From Asterionellopsis glacialis (Eukaryota > Bacillariophyta > Plagiogrammaphyceae > Rhaphoneidales > Asterionellopsidaceae): a stretch of 64,000 nucleotides of DNA. The stretch's first letter is position 1. Every line of letters begins with the position of its first letter. The position numbers and the translations under genes were made by a program. The notes under the pieces were generated by a model. That model was not told the origin of the DNA. It saw nothing but the letters and a program-made list of their open reading frames with translations, and ran no database searches. The stretch spans positions 4,375 through 68,374 of the forward strand of contig WKLE02001163.1 of the NCBI GenBank assembly GCA_014885115.2, written 5' to 3'. Shown here in pieces: positions 1 to 10,593 of this stretch.

Positions 1-156
1 GTGCTGGCGTGTTGGAAGGCTGTGGAGACTTCTTTTTTCGGGGTGACTTCGTTGGACGCGAACCCTACTTTGAACTTCTATCACAAAGTGTTTTTGGTGC
101 TTCCATATCTTTTTCGGGAGACCAGAGGAGATTGGTTGACACGCGCATTCTTTTGA
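1..156 (+). CDS. Possible 3' end of a gene cut by the window edge
   Basis: Frame 1 is open from the first base for 51 codons and ends at a TGA at 154-156. The residues look protein-like (aromatic and hydrophobic, ending in a basic and aromatic stretch LTRAFF) but match no family I recognise. It could be the last exon of an upstream plus-strand gene. A 51-codon open stretch also arises by chance, so this is weak. Confidence 0.3.
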   Translation: MLACWKAVETSFFGVTSLDANPTLNFYHKVFLVLPYLFRETRGDWLTRAFF

Positions 157-698
157 CATGAAAGTCCGTCTGTGCGCCTACAGCATCTTTCGGTTGAACT
201 GGTAATGGGACAACTTGTACTTAAGGAATATCAATAATTATGTACCAATTACACGTTAAAAGTACGTCATTTTGAAGAATCTTCTCCTGGCCATTCGAAT
301 CATCTCCACGGGTTCGCGCCGGGCTGAGGGTGAAAAAACGAATCTTCCCACTCCGCTACAAAAGAGAAGCGTTTTGGAATTTTCGGAGTTACGGTCACTA
401 TCAAGCCCATAGAACGAATTGATATCCTTCATCGGGTTCCGTTCAAGCCGAATTTTCATCCCGTAGATTTCTACAGAAAGATCGTAGGGGAGCAATTTGT
501 TATGGAGCATATGGACTCTTCATGTCTTCCGGTGTCTTTGGAAAATTTGATTGGCAGTAAGATCTTCAGTTCTCGAAGAAGCGAAGAACCGCTGTTCTAT
601 TGTTGCAGTGCAGCATTTAGCATTTCTTCTTGTTTGCACCGTCAAAAGATCAATCCATCAAATACACACAACTCAAAGTCTTAGTTCAACTCACCACC
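157..698. other. Intergenic region upstream of the SLC37-like gene
   Basis: This stretch should hold the promoter and 5' leader of the transporter gene. An 84-codon open frame on the minus strand (256-510) has no recognisable domain and low-complexity basic ends, so I do not call it. I see no clear regulatory element. The last bases before the ATG (CACCACC) form a good initiation context. Confidence 0.5.
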
Positions 699-2551
699 AT
701 GGCATCAAAGAAAGAGAGCGAACCGCTCGTCGAAAAGACTGAAGAGGAAGTTGAACACTTCCGCAGACTCAAGGCCTACCAACCGTAAGTTGATGCTATG
801 TTTGTGAAATAATGCTTTCAATGTCGTCGTGTGCCGCATGTAGGTTACTGTTTACTAGACCGCTGTCGGCAATAGTGTATCCTTGTGGTGCTAGATTGTA
901 ATCGATTTCTTCCTTTTTTCCCCTTGAAACATAACGAAGCGAAAGACAAGTTGTCGTTGCTTGGAAGTCTAAATGACTTTTGCTACTATGACTGGGATTT
1001 CGTCGGAAGTGAATGCAAGTGCATCTTGGCTCGGTCATTTTAAAGCTGTCTTCTAACATCGATTTGATACTTTTCACCATATAATATACTGTTTCCTATT
1101 ACTGCAGATGGGCCTTTTTTGTTACCTTTGGTGGCTACTTCATGGCTCACTTCTCTCGTAAGTGTTACTCCACTGTGAAGCAACAGCTCCAAAATGAAGC
1201 TGGATATTCCTCCTTGATTTTGTCTGAGATGGACACTACCTTCATGGCCACCTATGCCATTGGAAACATTATTAGTGGAAAACTTGGTGATACCTTCAGC
1301 CCCACCACTGTTTTGGCCATTGGTCTTTTCGGTTCTGGTGTCTGTCTTTTCCTCATCAATGTCTCCCTTTGGTTTGACTTTGTTGGATTCTCCATGGCCC
1401 TTGGAAACTTCTTCATTCTTGCCGTTTACTTCCTCTTCGGTTTCTTCCAGTCTACCGGTGGACCTGTAAGTACAGCTTTTGTTGCTCGGTTGAAACTATT
1501 TTTGCCCTTAAAATCCAAGTCTTACCTCATTTTTAAATTGAATTTTTATATTTTTTCGAAATAGGTCGGAACTGCTGTCATGGGTAACTGGTTTGTTGAC
1601 CCTGCTAGTATCAAAAACCGTGGTCTCATCTTCGGTCTTTGGACTTGTCATCAATACATGGGTGATATCACTGCTGCTCTTTGTACGGCCTTTGTCCTTG
1701 GAATTGGTCTTCCTTACTGGTGGGCTCTCTTCATCCCTGCTCTCACCAACTTTGGATGGGGATTCATCACCATGCGCCTTATTGCCGACCCCTATGATAT
1801 GGGTATCATCACCCCCGAAGTTCGTGAACGTCAAGCCAAGCTCGAAGCCAAGCGTGCACTACTTGCCGAAGGAGAAACTCTCGATGACAGTGGACCCGCT
1901 CCCATTACCTATGCCAATGCTCTTCGCATTCCTATGGTTGCCCAATATGCTATTGCATTTGGATTCTTCAAGCTTGTCAACTACGTCCTTTTCTTCTGGC
2001 TTCCCTACTTCCTTGGAAAGAACTTCGACCCTGTCACTGCCAACCTTATTGCCGCCCTTTACTCTGTTGGTATGATGCCCGGTGGTATCATTGTTGGTGT
2101 CGTCTCCGATCTCTTCGGAGGACGTCGTGCAGTCGTTATCGGAACCTTCATGTGCTGTCTTATTGTCTTCCTCTCCATCTTTGCCATCTACTCTGAAGAC
2201 CTTTCAGCACTTGTCCTTCTTCCCATGCTTGCCATCATGGGTATCCTTGTTGGAGGACCAAACAATATCATTACCTCTGCTGTTGCAGCTGATCTTGCCT
2301 CCCACCCATCTGTCAAGGGTAACAACAAGTCCCTTGGAACCGTCACTGGTCTTATCAACGGAAGTGGTTCCATCACTGCCTCCATTGGTCTTCTTGCTGT
2401 TGGACCACTTCAAGAATCCTTTGGTTGGGGATCTGTTTGGGTCTTTTTGATTGCTTGTACTTCTGTTGGAACTCTTCTCATGGGAACCAAAATTTATGCT
2501 GAATTGTTCCCCCCTGCAGAAGAAGAAGAGACATCTGAGATCAATGTGTAA
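699..2551 (+). CDS. SLC37-type MFS sugar-phosphate/glycerol-3-phosphate transporter
   Basis: Three exons join in frame: 699-784, 1108-1465 and 1565-2551, giving 476 residues. Introns are 323 bp (phase 2) and 99 bp (phase 0), both GTAAG...AG. The protein is a polytopic major facilitator: a short acidic cytosolic N-terminus, then hydrophobic segments throughout. Near residues 36-51 it has GGYFMAHFSRKCYSTVK, the His-Ser-Arg-Lys signature of the glycerol-3-phosphate/organophosphate:phosphate antiporter family (GlpT, UhpT, SLC37). A charged central loop (residues about 225-250, EVRERQAKLEAKRAL) separates the two six-helix halves. Family members exchange phosphorylated sugars or glycerol-3-phosphate for phosphate. 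No signal peptide is visible, so an ER, plasma or other internal membrane is more likely than the plastid envelope. The substrate cannot be told from sequence. The ATG follows CACCACC, and the stop precedes an AT-rich 3' flank. Confidence 0.88.
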
Positions 2552-2870
2552 GCAAATCAATGTTTTCCATTTTAATAAATAATGTGTACTGTACGTGTTT
2601 GGGAATCAAAAGTAAAGGATGTTTCGAGTAAATTCAATATGTACCATTCGCTTTGGTCAAATCCATGGTAGTCTAATTTGTTTTTTTGAAGTCAAAACAT
2701 TTTCTTTTTTAAAAAAAATAGAAAAATAATCTGAAAGAATTATATTGATACCAAACTCCTTTCTGTACTGTCTTTTTTGCTTTACTACTGAAAGGTGGAT
2801 TTTTCAATAAGTTGTTTGATGAAGTTGTGTTTTATATAAGACTAGTATTTTAATAATATTGGTTGCCATA
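2552..2870. other. Convergent 3' intergenic region
   Basis: The region lies between the ends of the transporter and NOP2 genes. It is AT-rich with A and T runs, including AATAAATAAT just after the transporter stop (about 2573-2582), which could act as a polyadenylation signal. No gene is visible. Confidence 0.5.
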
Positions 2871-5078
2871 CTACATGCTGTCCTCCGATTTCTTTTGTCT
2901 ACGAGGTTTGGTCATCTTGGCATTCATTTTCTGTTTCTTCTTACTGACTTGGTTCCCCATTGTCGGTGGCACAGAAACAACCTTGGACTTTTTAGCCTTG
3001 CTCTTTTTTTCATCTACGTTTCCCTTTCGTTTCTTTAACTTTCTCTTTGCTTGTTGCTTAGGATCAACCCTACCCTTAGATTTGGGTTTCTCGTCATTGT
3101 CGTTATCTTCTTCTGCATCCTTTTTGTTGTCAGTCTCCGTTGACGTTTCCTTTACTTCACTAGCAGCAGCTTCTTCTTGTTCCTCTGCAGGTAAGGAATC
3201 CTCTGGCCGTCTATTACTTAACTTTTGAATCTTGGCAACATAAAAACCATCCATATTATGGACATGGGGGTAGAATCGTTTTGTGAGAGCTACAGATGGA
3301 TGGAATCGTTTTTGCTGATATCTTGTGAAACCTGGTTTGCCTTAAATACATCGAGTAAGGTGGAGAAGAAAGCAAAATCAATGGTAAGAATACGCCAGAC
3401 TATCGAATATTCAATTCACATATACTGATCTTTTGAACGAAAACGTACCAAAATCAAGTCCAGCATCAATAATTTTAATATCTCTCTTTTGCAATGCATA
3501 ATTCACAACTTCTTCGTTTTCAAAAACGCTCACACTACATGTCGAGTAGACCATAACTCCTCCAGTTTTACTCTTGTGGTTCAAGGCATCAATGGCAGCC
3601 AATAGAAGCTCCTTTTGCAAGTGCTGTGTTTTCTTAACATCCGCAATCGTCCTTTGCACCTTGACACTAGGATCTCGACTAATCACACCAAGACCCGAAC
3701 AGGGAGCGTCAAGAAGGATACGGTCAAAACTGTTCTTAAACTTGTGTCCAAGCTTCCTTCCATCATGAGTGCAAGCAACGGTATTCCGAACTCCCAAACG
3801 GTGCATATTGGCAACAGTAGCCTTTTGTCTTTCAGCCTTGAGATCATTGGCTACGACAACACCGGTGTTACGCATCAGTTGAGCAATGTAGGATGTTTTC
3901 CCACCAGGAGCAGCTGACATATCAAGTACACGTTCCTTCGGCTGAGGTGACAAAGCCATTACTGGACACATGGATGCGGCACTTTGGAGCATGTAATGCC
4001 CACTAAGGTACTCGGGTGTTGCTCCCACTGGTACAGGACTTTCAATAATTTTGAGACCAACCTTAGACCACGGGGCCAAAGGATCAAGTTGCACACCACG
4101 CTTCATCAAGGCTGATGCCAGATCCTTACGACGTGTCTTAAGCGTGTTCGTGCGGACAACCAATGGTCTGGGTTTGTCAGATGCATCCACGAACTCTACT
4201 GTCTCTGATGGACCAAACATAGTCATGAAGTATTCAACAAGTTCAGGTAAATATCCATGAAGCTCAGCAAGATCTGACGTAAGCTGATCGACGTATTCGG
4301 TACGGGATCGACCTTCTTCACGACGATTTTTAAAATCTGCAAGAACCTCCAAGATAGAATCGATGCGTGAACGAATTTCAGATGGAGGGACAACTCTATT
4401 CTCGTCTTCTTCAAGTTCTTCCGCAGTAGGAAGATGAAATACGGATGTGTGCTGTGCAATCGTACGACGCATTTCTTCTTCTGCTTCTTCAGCTTCTGCC
4501 TCCATTTCAGCATCAACCAAACGAGCCTGCCGTTCCACTTCCAACAATTCTTCTTCATCATCGTCGTCGTCGTCGTTACCACCAAATTCATCGTCGTCGC
4601 CTTCATCTTCGTCGGATGAAGACATAAGTTGAGCCTTTTTCTTCTTTTCCTTTGGTTTCAACCAAGCAGCATTTTCGTCAGTGAAAAACTCTCCTTTTGC
4701 ATCATCGTCTTCTTCATCGCCAGAGGATTCTTCCTCAGATGATGACTCTTCCTCACTTTCGTCCTTGTTTTTTTTCTTTACTACCTTTCCTTTCTTTGCT
4801 GGTTTCACCTGTTCTTCCTCCTCTTCACTAGAAGATTCCTCTTCACTTGAAGAAGCCTCTTTCGCTGCTGCTTTTTTCGTCACCTTAGTCCGACGACTCA
4901 CAACTTTTTTAACAGGTTGCTCTTCTTCACTAGATGACTCGTCTTCATCAGGTGATGACGAAGACGTATCATCTTTTTCAATTTCTTCTTTTTTCTTTAC
5001 AATTTTTTTCTTTGCAGAAGCTGCTGTTGCCTTTTGGTTTTTGGTACTTCTCCTTGTAGGAGCCCGTCGCACGACCAT
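2871..5078 (-). CDS. NOP2: NOP2/NSUN1-type 25S/28S rRNA cytosine-C5 methyltransferase
   Basis: Two exons, 5078-3449 and 3331-2871, are separated by a 117-bp intron (donor GTACGT, acceptor CCAG, phase 1) and give 696 residues. Residues 1-210 are a Lys/Glu/Ser-rich nucleolar-type tail with blocks of acidic serines. The catalytic Rossmann domain follows: SAM-binding [10 protein letters not shown] near 386-395, motif [10 protein letters not shown] with Cys460, and motif VI YSTCSV with Cys514. These are the two cysteines used by RNA m5C methyltransferases. The NOP2-specific stretch [20 protein letters not shown] is restored only after splicing, which supports the intron. NOP2 methylates a large-subunit rRNA cytosine and is needed for pre-60S processing in the nucleolus. 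The C-terminus is again Lys-rich. Confidence 0.95.
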
Positions 5079-5577
5079 CTTTATCGTACCAAAACTTCCT
5101 TTCGCAAGAAGCAGTGGTCAATAATAAAGTAAATTAGAGAGCTGGTGAGATGAGATGTGTATCTATTTATCTAGCCGTGATAGATTGGGAATTCCTTTTG
5201 TTCTTTCCAAAAAATCAACAGAGACGAGAGACCTTGGGTTGATTTTTTCGGTGGCCCTCCCCAGGTCCGGCAGCCAGACAGACAGGTGACAACCATGAAA
5301 CCAAACTAATTCATAACTCATAACCTTTTGGCACTCCTAGTCTCAAACAGACAGACGTCAATCTGCTATCCGCTCAAAAACCGAAAAATTGAAAAAGATT
5401 TGTTTCACAGAACAAAACACAAGAGTAGCACAAACCAACCACAACAGCCACTATCCCACTTCTCCGATGAAGCCTCTTGACATTTGAGCAGCGCATAAAA
5501 TCCTTACCACAGAGCATCAGTTAAGCACCCTGTAAAGTGTGACAAATTTATTGAAAGTAAGTAACGGAAATCAAAAT
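5079..5577. other. Divergent promoter region (NOP2 / methyltransferase)
   Basis: About 500 bp lie between two divergent start codons. The sequence is A-rich and repeats ACAGACAGAC-type motifs (about 5275-5285 and 5345-5355). No gene or clear element is visible. A GTG at 5539 extends the downstream frame but is unlikely as a eukaryotic start. Confidence 0.45.
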
Positions 5578-6615
5578 ATGCGCAAATCACGGCCGAGCAA
5601 GTCGCAGCAAGCTACTGCAATTTCTAAAAAGGGTGGTTCCAGCAATTCTAGTAATATCAATAACACTAGTAGTAGTGGCGATGGTGGAACAAACAGACCG
5701 AAAAATCATTTAATTACTGATGCAACACAGCCATATACATTTACATTTGGAAGATTTGGAACATCTCAATCTATCACAGTCCATCAAACACCCAACGAAG
5801 ATGTATGGCCTGGTGGAGCCCTATGGGATTTGGGTGTTTTGTTAGCACAAGTTTTAGTGTTGTTGACGAAAAATGCAACCATGTCACGAAATAATAATCG
5901 TCTTCCACCAATACCTGACCGATTATTAAATGCCAATTTAGACATTACATGGAAAGACACACGTGTTTTAGAATTAGGCTGCGGAGTGGGATTGACAGGT
6001 TTAGTTGCTGCAGCATTGGGAGCAAAGGCAACACTATTGACTGATCTTAGTGTTGTTATTGATGGAATAACGCAAGAGAATGTCGAAATCAATACAGCCT
6101 TGGGACCGAGCAAAACATGTGGGTACCGATCAACACGTTCTGGCGGACGTGTCGTTGCTATGCCATTGTGTTGGGGAAATGTAGACGACGAATTGGCCAC
6201 GGCAACCATGCTGGAAAAAATTGCACCAGTATCCAAGTCAAGCGGTGGACGTAAGAAAAAAGGTTCCACAGGCGCAGGAGCAATAAAGAAGAAAGGCATA
6301 CCGGATTTGATTATTATTGGTGATGTTGCGTATCAACACAAACCGGGCGCTCCGTCGCATTTTGATATCTTACTCTCAAGTCTTTTAAAATTTCTTGACG
6401 AAGATGTACTAGTGGTATTTGGAACTCGAATGCGTATGCCAGCTTCAGCTGACTTGCTTGATATGTTCCATGAACATATGGAAGAAGTCGTGTCGCCTCC
6501 TCTTGAAGCACATGAATTAGACCCATCTTTTGGATCTAATGAACTGGGAAGAAAGCATAACATGACAATACACTTTCTAAAGAAGAAGAAGAAGAACTCA
6601 AATAATGTTGTATAG
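5578..6615 (+). CDS. Family-16 (METTL21-like) protein methyltransferase
   Basis: This is a single-exon gene of 345 residues from the first ATG; the open frame extends 13 codons upstream only through a GTG. Residues 1-45 are Ser/Asn-rich and probably disordered. The core carries the seven-beta-strand methyltransferase fold. An EDVWPGGALWDLG stretch (74-86), like the entry motif of family-16 enzymes, precedes VLELGCGVGLTGLVAA (130-145), the SAM-binding loop. A later IIIGDVAYQ matches the position of the family's Asp-x-x-Tyr substrate motif. Known members methylate lysines on chaperones, elongation factors or other proteins in cytosol or nucleus. The substrate here is unknown. An insertion rich in Gly/Lys (SSGGRKKKGSTGAG) lies between the core strands, and the C-terminus is a Lys tract. 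Confidence 0.8.
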   Translation: MRKSRPSKSQQATAISKKGGSSNSSNINNTSSSGDGGTNRPKNHLITDATQPYTFTFGRFGTSQSITVHQTPNEDVWPGGALWDLGVLLAQVLVLLTKNATMSRNNNRLPPIPDRLLNANLDITWKDTRVLELGCGVGLTGLVAAALGAKATLLTDLSVVIDGITQENVEINTALGPSKTCGYRSTRSGGRVVAMPLCWGNVDDELATATMLEKIAPVSKSSGGRKKKGSTGAGAIKKKGIPDLIIIGDVAYQHKPGAPSHFDILLSSLLKFLDEDVLVVFGTRMRMPASADLLDMFHEHMEEVVSPPLEAHELDPSFGSNELGRKHNMTIHFLKKKKKNSNNVV

Positions 6616-7531
6616 AATATTGTCCAACTAAATGCTATAAATATCTTGTACGGTTGACAGTAAAACTTGACGAGGATTTGAAAATGACATTTGTTGCCGC
6701 CTTCTTTGTGGTTCTGAAAAGACGAATCAGCGGATACTCTTGCCAAGGACCATGCCATTGAATTGATCCCTCAAATAATGGTAAAGTGGACAAACATGAA
6801 ATGTCAATCATAAAACTTATTGAAGATGTAAAATTTCAGAAAATATGGCTGCAATTGCTTTCAATTCCTGGATTGCTACAAACATTTAATAGTAAAAATA
6901 ACCAGTTTAAAAATATTGTTATAAAAACTGACAGTCTTCTCTTCTTTGTAAAAAAACTCTAAATCTAACACATACATATGTTCATATACATGACATCCTG
7001 CTTGCATGTGAAAAAGATGTTGCGCGCTAGACATGGTGTTTTCGAAAAATCATTTGAATCGCATTAAGACATGCATGATGCAAGTGCCTCTGATGCAGAA
7101 TATCTAATTTCCTCTGCGGTTGATCGGACTCGACACTTGCCACTTGGGAGTGCAAAAAAAGAGAATAAATCTTTTGGCGAGAATTTCAGTTCATACATAC
7201 CAGATATATTGTCTAGTCTACGCATTCACGACCCAGAAGAAATCCTTTTTGGGATTCTCTTTAGATCTTGCATCCGCCTTTTTTTCATTGCAATATCACC
7301 TGAGCATTCTGCATTCGTTTATTGTATGTACGAGTAAAAACGATCTCAGATTACCGTTCCCCTCTACTAGAGATAGTTCACCTGTCGAATCTCGTCTTCC
7401 ACTTTTGAGATACCCACACCATTTTACGAACTCTCTCTGCTTTTGACTCACGCAAATCCGAACGACTTGTCCCCCCCCCCCTCCCTCACAACAGCAAATC
7501 CATCGCATCGCATCACATCATCAAGTACAAG
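6616..7531. other. Intergenic region upstream of the copine gene
   Basis: The AT-rich sequence holds the 3' flank of the methyltransferase gene and the promoter/leader of the copine. Short frames near 7071-7446 encode no recognisable domain. A C10 homopolymer at about 7471-7480 and CATCGCATCGCATCACATCATC just before the ATG look like leader sequence. Confidence 0.45.
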
Positions 7532-9322
7532 ATGAAACTCGAATTATCTGTCTACGCAGCCAAACTCAAGAATGTTGCTGGTATCGGAAAAGGAACTTCA
7601 GATCCTTTTGCCGTCGTGACCATGGTAGGGAAAGATAGATCTGCCAAATCTCAAGTTATCGGAAAGACAGAAGTGATTAAAAATACGTTGAATCCTAATT
7701 GGGTCAAGGTTTTCAATATCGATTATGAACTCGGTAATCCATGTACTATTGTTGTCAGTATTTTCGATGAAGTTCGTAAAGGCGATAACAAATCTATGGG
7801 ATCTGCTGTCTTTGATGTTGGTAGCATCCTTGGCTCTCGAGGGAACGTCAAGGGTAAATCACTGAAAAAGGGTGGAACCATCTATGCTCATTTACGCAAG
7901 GCAGAAGGCTCTGGAGTACTTCGATTGAAAATGAAAGCATCCGGTTTGAAGAATACAGAAGGCTTTTTGAAGAAATCAGATCCCTTCTTTGAATTATCAC
8001 GTAGATCAGATAGTGCCGGTGGACAAACTTGGGATAATGTATTCCGTTCCAACACTGTCAAAAATGATTTAAATCCAACATGGAATGATGCAACTATCGG
8101 AATTCCTACACTCTGTGATGGTGATTTGGATAAGCCCGTATTAGTATCTGTATTCGATTTCGAGAGTAGTGGAAAGCACGTACCCATGGGTCAATTCGAA
8201 ACAAGTGTGAACGGTCTCGTGCAAGCCGCTACGAGCAACACAACCATCGAGTTGACAAAGAAACGTTCCCCAAGTGGAACAATAACAATTATGTCCGCAT
8301 CAGTATCTGGTGTTGACGAGGTCACAGGGAAAATGGCTGCCGCATCAATCTCTGCTCCAGCACCAGTAGCCGCTCCTGCAGCTCCTGCAGCCTTTGTTCC
8401 ATCAGCTGCACCAGCAGCCTTTGTCCCCAGCGCTCCAAAGAAGCCCACCTTTGTTGACTACGTAAGTGGTGGTTGCGAACTACAGGTGAATGTTGCCATT
8501 GACTTTACTGGCTCCAACGGTGACCCTCGTAAGCCTGGAACCTTGCACCATATTTCAAGTGGTATGAATTCTTACGAAAAGGCCATCTCATCACTGGTTC
8601 ATATTCTAGAAAAATACGACACGGACAAATCATTCCCTGTTTGGGGTTTTGGTGCCAAGTATGGTGGTGTGGTTCGTCATATCTTTCAGTGTGGTCCGAC
8701 AGAAGAGGTCCAAGGCGTGCAAGGAGTTCTTGACGCATACCATGAGGTCTTTAAATCTGGTTTAATCATGAGTAGTCCCACGGATATCACGCAAGTTGTT
8801 GCAGCTGCTGCAGCACGGGCTAAAAGTTCTCTAGCGGCGGCACAGCAACAGGGCAAACAAATTTACACGATTCTTCTCATCATCACGGATGGTAGTGTAA
8901 GTGATGTGAATGCCACAGCTGCATGTCTAAGTTCCGTGAGTGACAGCCCCTTGTCGGTTGTGATTGTAGGTGTAGGCAATGCCGACTTTAGTGCTATGCA
9001 ATTCTTGGACGATTTTTCTACTCAAAATGGAACACGCGACATTGCTCAATTTGTGGAATTCAACAAGCACGCGTCCAGTAGTCAAGCCTTATCGGCAGTC
9101 ACGTTGGCTGAAATTCCAGAGCAACTTTGTGAATACTTTGCAAAGATGGGTATTGATCCTCTTCCACCTGTGGCTGCACGAGAAGACGAAATTGTTGTCG
9201 AAGAACAGGAAGAAGAAATTGATTTGAGTTTGGACTTTGGAGGTGGTGGTGACGATGAAGAAATTGTAGTGGAAGCTGCAAGTGATAATGTGTATTCGTA
9301 CAAACGAGGTGCAGATTGGTAA
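7532..9322 (+). CDS. Copine (C2A-C2B-vWA calcium-dependent phospholipid-binding protein)
   Basis: Single exon, 596 residues, the usual copine length. C2A spans about 1-125 with calcium-loop residues TSDPF (22-26) and FDEVRKGD (78-85). C2B spans about 128-250 with KSDPFF (148-153) and FDFESSG (208-214). An Ala/Pro linker (about 270-305, two AAFVPS units) precedes the copine-type von Willebrand A domain (about 317-540). Its MIDAS is DFTGSNG, with Asp324, Thr326 and Ser328, as in animal and plant copines. The C-terminal 40 residues are strongly acidic. Copines move to membranes when calcium rises and act in signalling and membrane trafficking, so a cytosolic to membrane-associated role is expected. 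The start ATG fits the beginning of C2A. Confidence 0.95.
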   Translation: MKLELSVYAAKLKNVAGIGKGTSDPFAVVTMVGKDRSAKSQVIGKTEVIKNTLNPNWVKVFNIDYELGNPCTIVVSIFDEVRKGDNKSMGSAVFDVGSILGSRGNVKGKSLKKGGTIYAHLRKAEGSGVLRLKMKASGLKNTEGFLKKSDPFFELSRRSDSAGGQTWDNVFRSNTVKNDLNPTWNDATIGIPTLCDGDLDKPVLVSVFDFESSGKHVPMGQFETSVNGLVQAATSNTTIELTKKRSPSGTITIMSASVSGVDEVTGKMAAASISAPAPVAAPAAPAAFVPSAAPAAFVPSAPKKPTFVDYVSGGCELQVNVAIDFTGSNGDPRKPGTLHHISSGMNSYEKAISSLVHILEKYDTDKSFPVWGFGAKYGGVVRHIFQCGPTEEVQGVQGVLDAYHEVFKSGLIMSSPTDITQVVAAAAARAKSSLAAAQQQGKQIYTILLIITDGSVSDVNATAACLSSVSDSPLSVVIVGVGNADFSAMQFLDDFSTQNGTRDIAQFVEFNKHASSSQALSAVTLAEIPEQLCEYFAKMGIDPLPPVAAREDEIVVEEQEEEIDLSLDFGGGGDDEEIVVEAASDNVYSYKRGADW

Positions 9323-10068
9323 AAATACACTCAATCATTTGTGTTTTTGAAATTGATTTATGGGCTTTTGTGAGGTAAAATGATGGATTTCCTTCTTTTG
9401 GAAAAAAAATTCAGCATGCATTCAATTTTAGGCATCTAAAACAAGGAGATTATCATTAAAAAACTAGTTAGTTGTAGTTTTGTTTTCTTTCTAGGTATTC
9501 ATTCACATTATAATACATTATAATACTATACATTTTTTGCACGAAAAAAAGGATGCATACATAATTTTGTGAAAATAATTGTATATCTGGGTGTCTCTAG
9601 AGAGAGGTAGTAAGAGCACCGTTTTGTTTTTGGAAATACACAATAATTGATTGGGCTCGCTATGAACTCGTGTAATAGCTAGCACTCCCCAGCTTCCAAA
9701 AAATTCTGGCCCACTTTTTTGAACGGGCTGACCATAATACAGTAAATATACGAGATTTTCTCAGCACAACCAGAGTCCAACTGCTCATGGTATGATAATT
9801 TCTCTAAGAATTCTATTTTCTGTCAAGCGGGCGTCGCGCCAAAAAAAAATTGTGACAGAATTCAATCGATCGAGTCATGGAATCGCGTTAAGATGCTTCA
9901 AATAATTTTGGTTTATAAAATATTGATCATAAAAATGGTTGTAAGGCATCTAAACAAGACCACGAAAGTTATTTGGCCGCACAGGATTGGTAGTCTCTAG
10001 TAGAGGTGGTAACTGGCTTGGTCCTACGTACTGTCATTATACCTTATTATTGCAACCATGAATTACTG

Positions 10069-10178
10069 TACCTGGTACCCTTCACTCTCGCTTGTTAAAC
10101 GCACCCAACGTGTTTCCGCTCTATATACCAGTAGAGTGTAATAGTACAGTGCATGGAAAAAATGGGATGTACCTGGTA
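10069..10178. repeat. Two TACCTGGTA motif copies
   Basis: TACCTGGTACC at 10069-10079 and TACCTGGTA at 10170-10178 belong to a short motif that recurs in the intergenic DNA of this window. They are 100 bp apart in the same orientation. Confidence 0.7.
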
Positions 10179-10547
10179 TGAGCACTGAGTACGACACGCC
10201 GCGTCTCACGCCACCACGGAAATCACGAACAAACACTTTGAACTCCACATCTCTTTCTCGACAACCGTAACATCGGTGAACAGCAGCGTCTGATGTCGAC
10301 ACCAGGGCTCTGACGTTTTGCTGTGTTACTTAAAAGAAGACCTTTGCAGCAAGAGTAGGTTCGAAGAGAGCACTGTAGTAATATAAGTATCGAAACAAAC
10401 AGACTTAACACCTAGCATAGATACCTGCAAAAGTGAATACTTACAAGAGCAGCAACAAGTCTCTGAAATTAATATTTGGCGCGGCGTCCATCGTTTTCTT
10501 TGAAATAGCACAATTGTTCTTAGAACACACTACACCAAAGACTGACA

Positions 10548-10576
10548 GATCGATCGATCGATCCATCGATCGCATC
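10548..10576. repeat. GATC tandem repeat in the presumed 5' leader
   Basis: Four GATC units are followed by a one-base interruption and two more ATCGATCG-type units. The block ends 17 bp before the ATG of the large unknown gene. It is self-complementary and could form a hairpin in the leader RNA. Confidence 0.75.
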
Positions 10577-10593
10577 AAACAGACGAACCCAAA

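Larger units (their letters stand above)
9323..10593. other. Intergenic region with short palindromic motifs
   Basis: This 1.27-kb region upstream of the 1665-residue gene shows no convincing ORF. It contains TCTCTAGAGAGAG near 9594-9606, TACCTGGTACC at 10069-10079, TACCTGGTA at 10170-10178 and a GATC microsatellite just before the next gene. A-runs occur at 9404-9411 and 9841-9849. Confidence 0.5.

Noticed and set aside
256..510. 84-codon minus-strand frame in the first intergenic region
   Set aside because: No domain, basic low-complexity ends, and placed where the next gene's promoter is expected.
4540..5070. Plus-strand frames opposite the NOP2 N-terminus
   Set aside because: They mirror the acidic and basic low-complexity codons of NOP2.
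5539..5577. Upstream extension of the family-16 methyltransferase to a GTG
   Set aside because: A non-ATG start is unlikely in a nuclear gene; the ATG at 5578 is the first in frame.
7071..7446. Two overlapping plus-strand frames before the copine gene
   Set aside because: No domain and no ATG context; they overlap in different frames and lie in the presumed leader.
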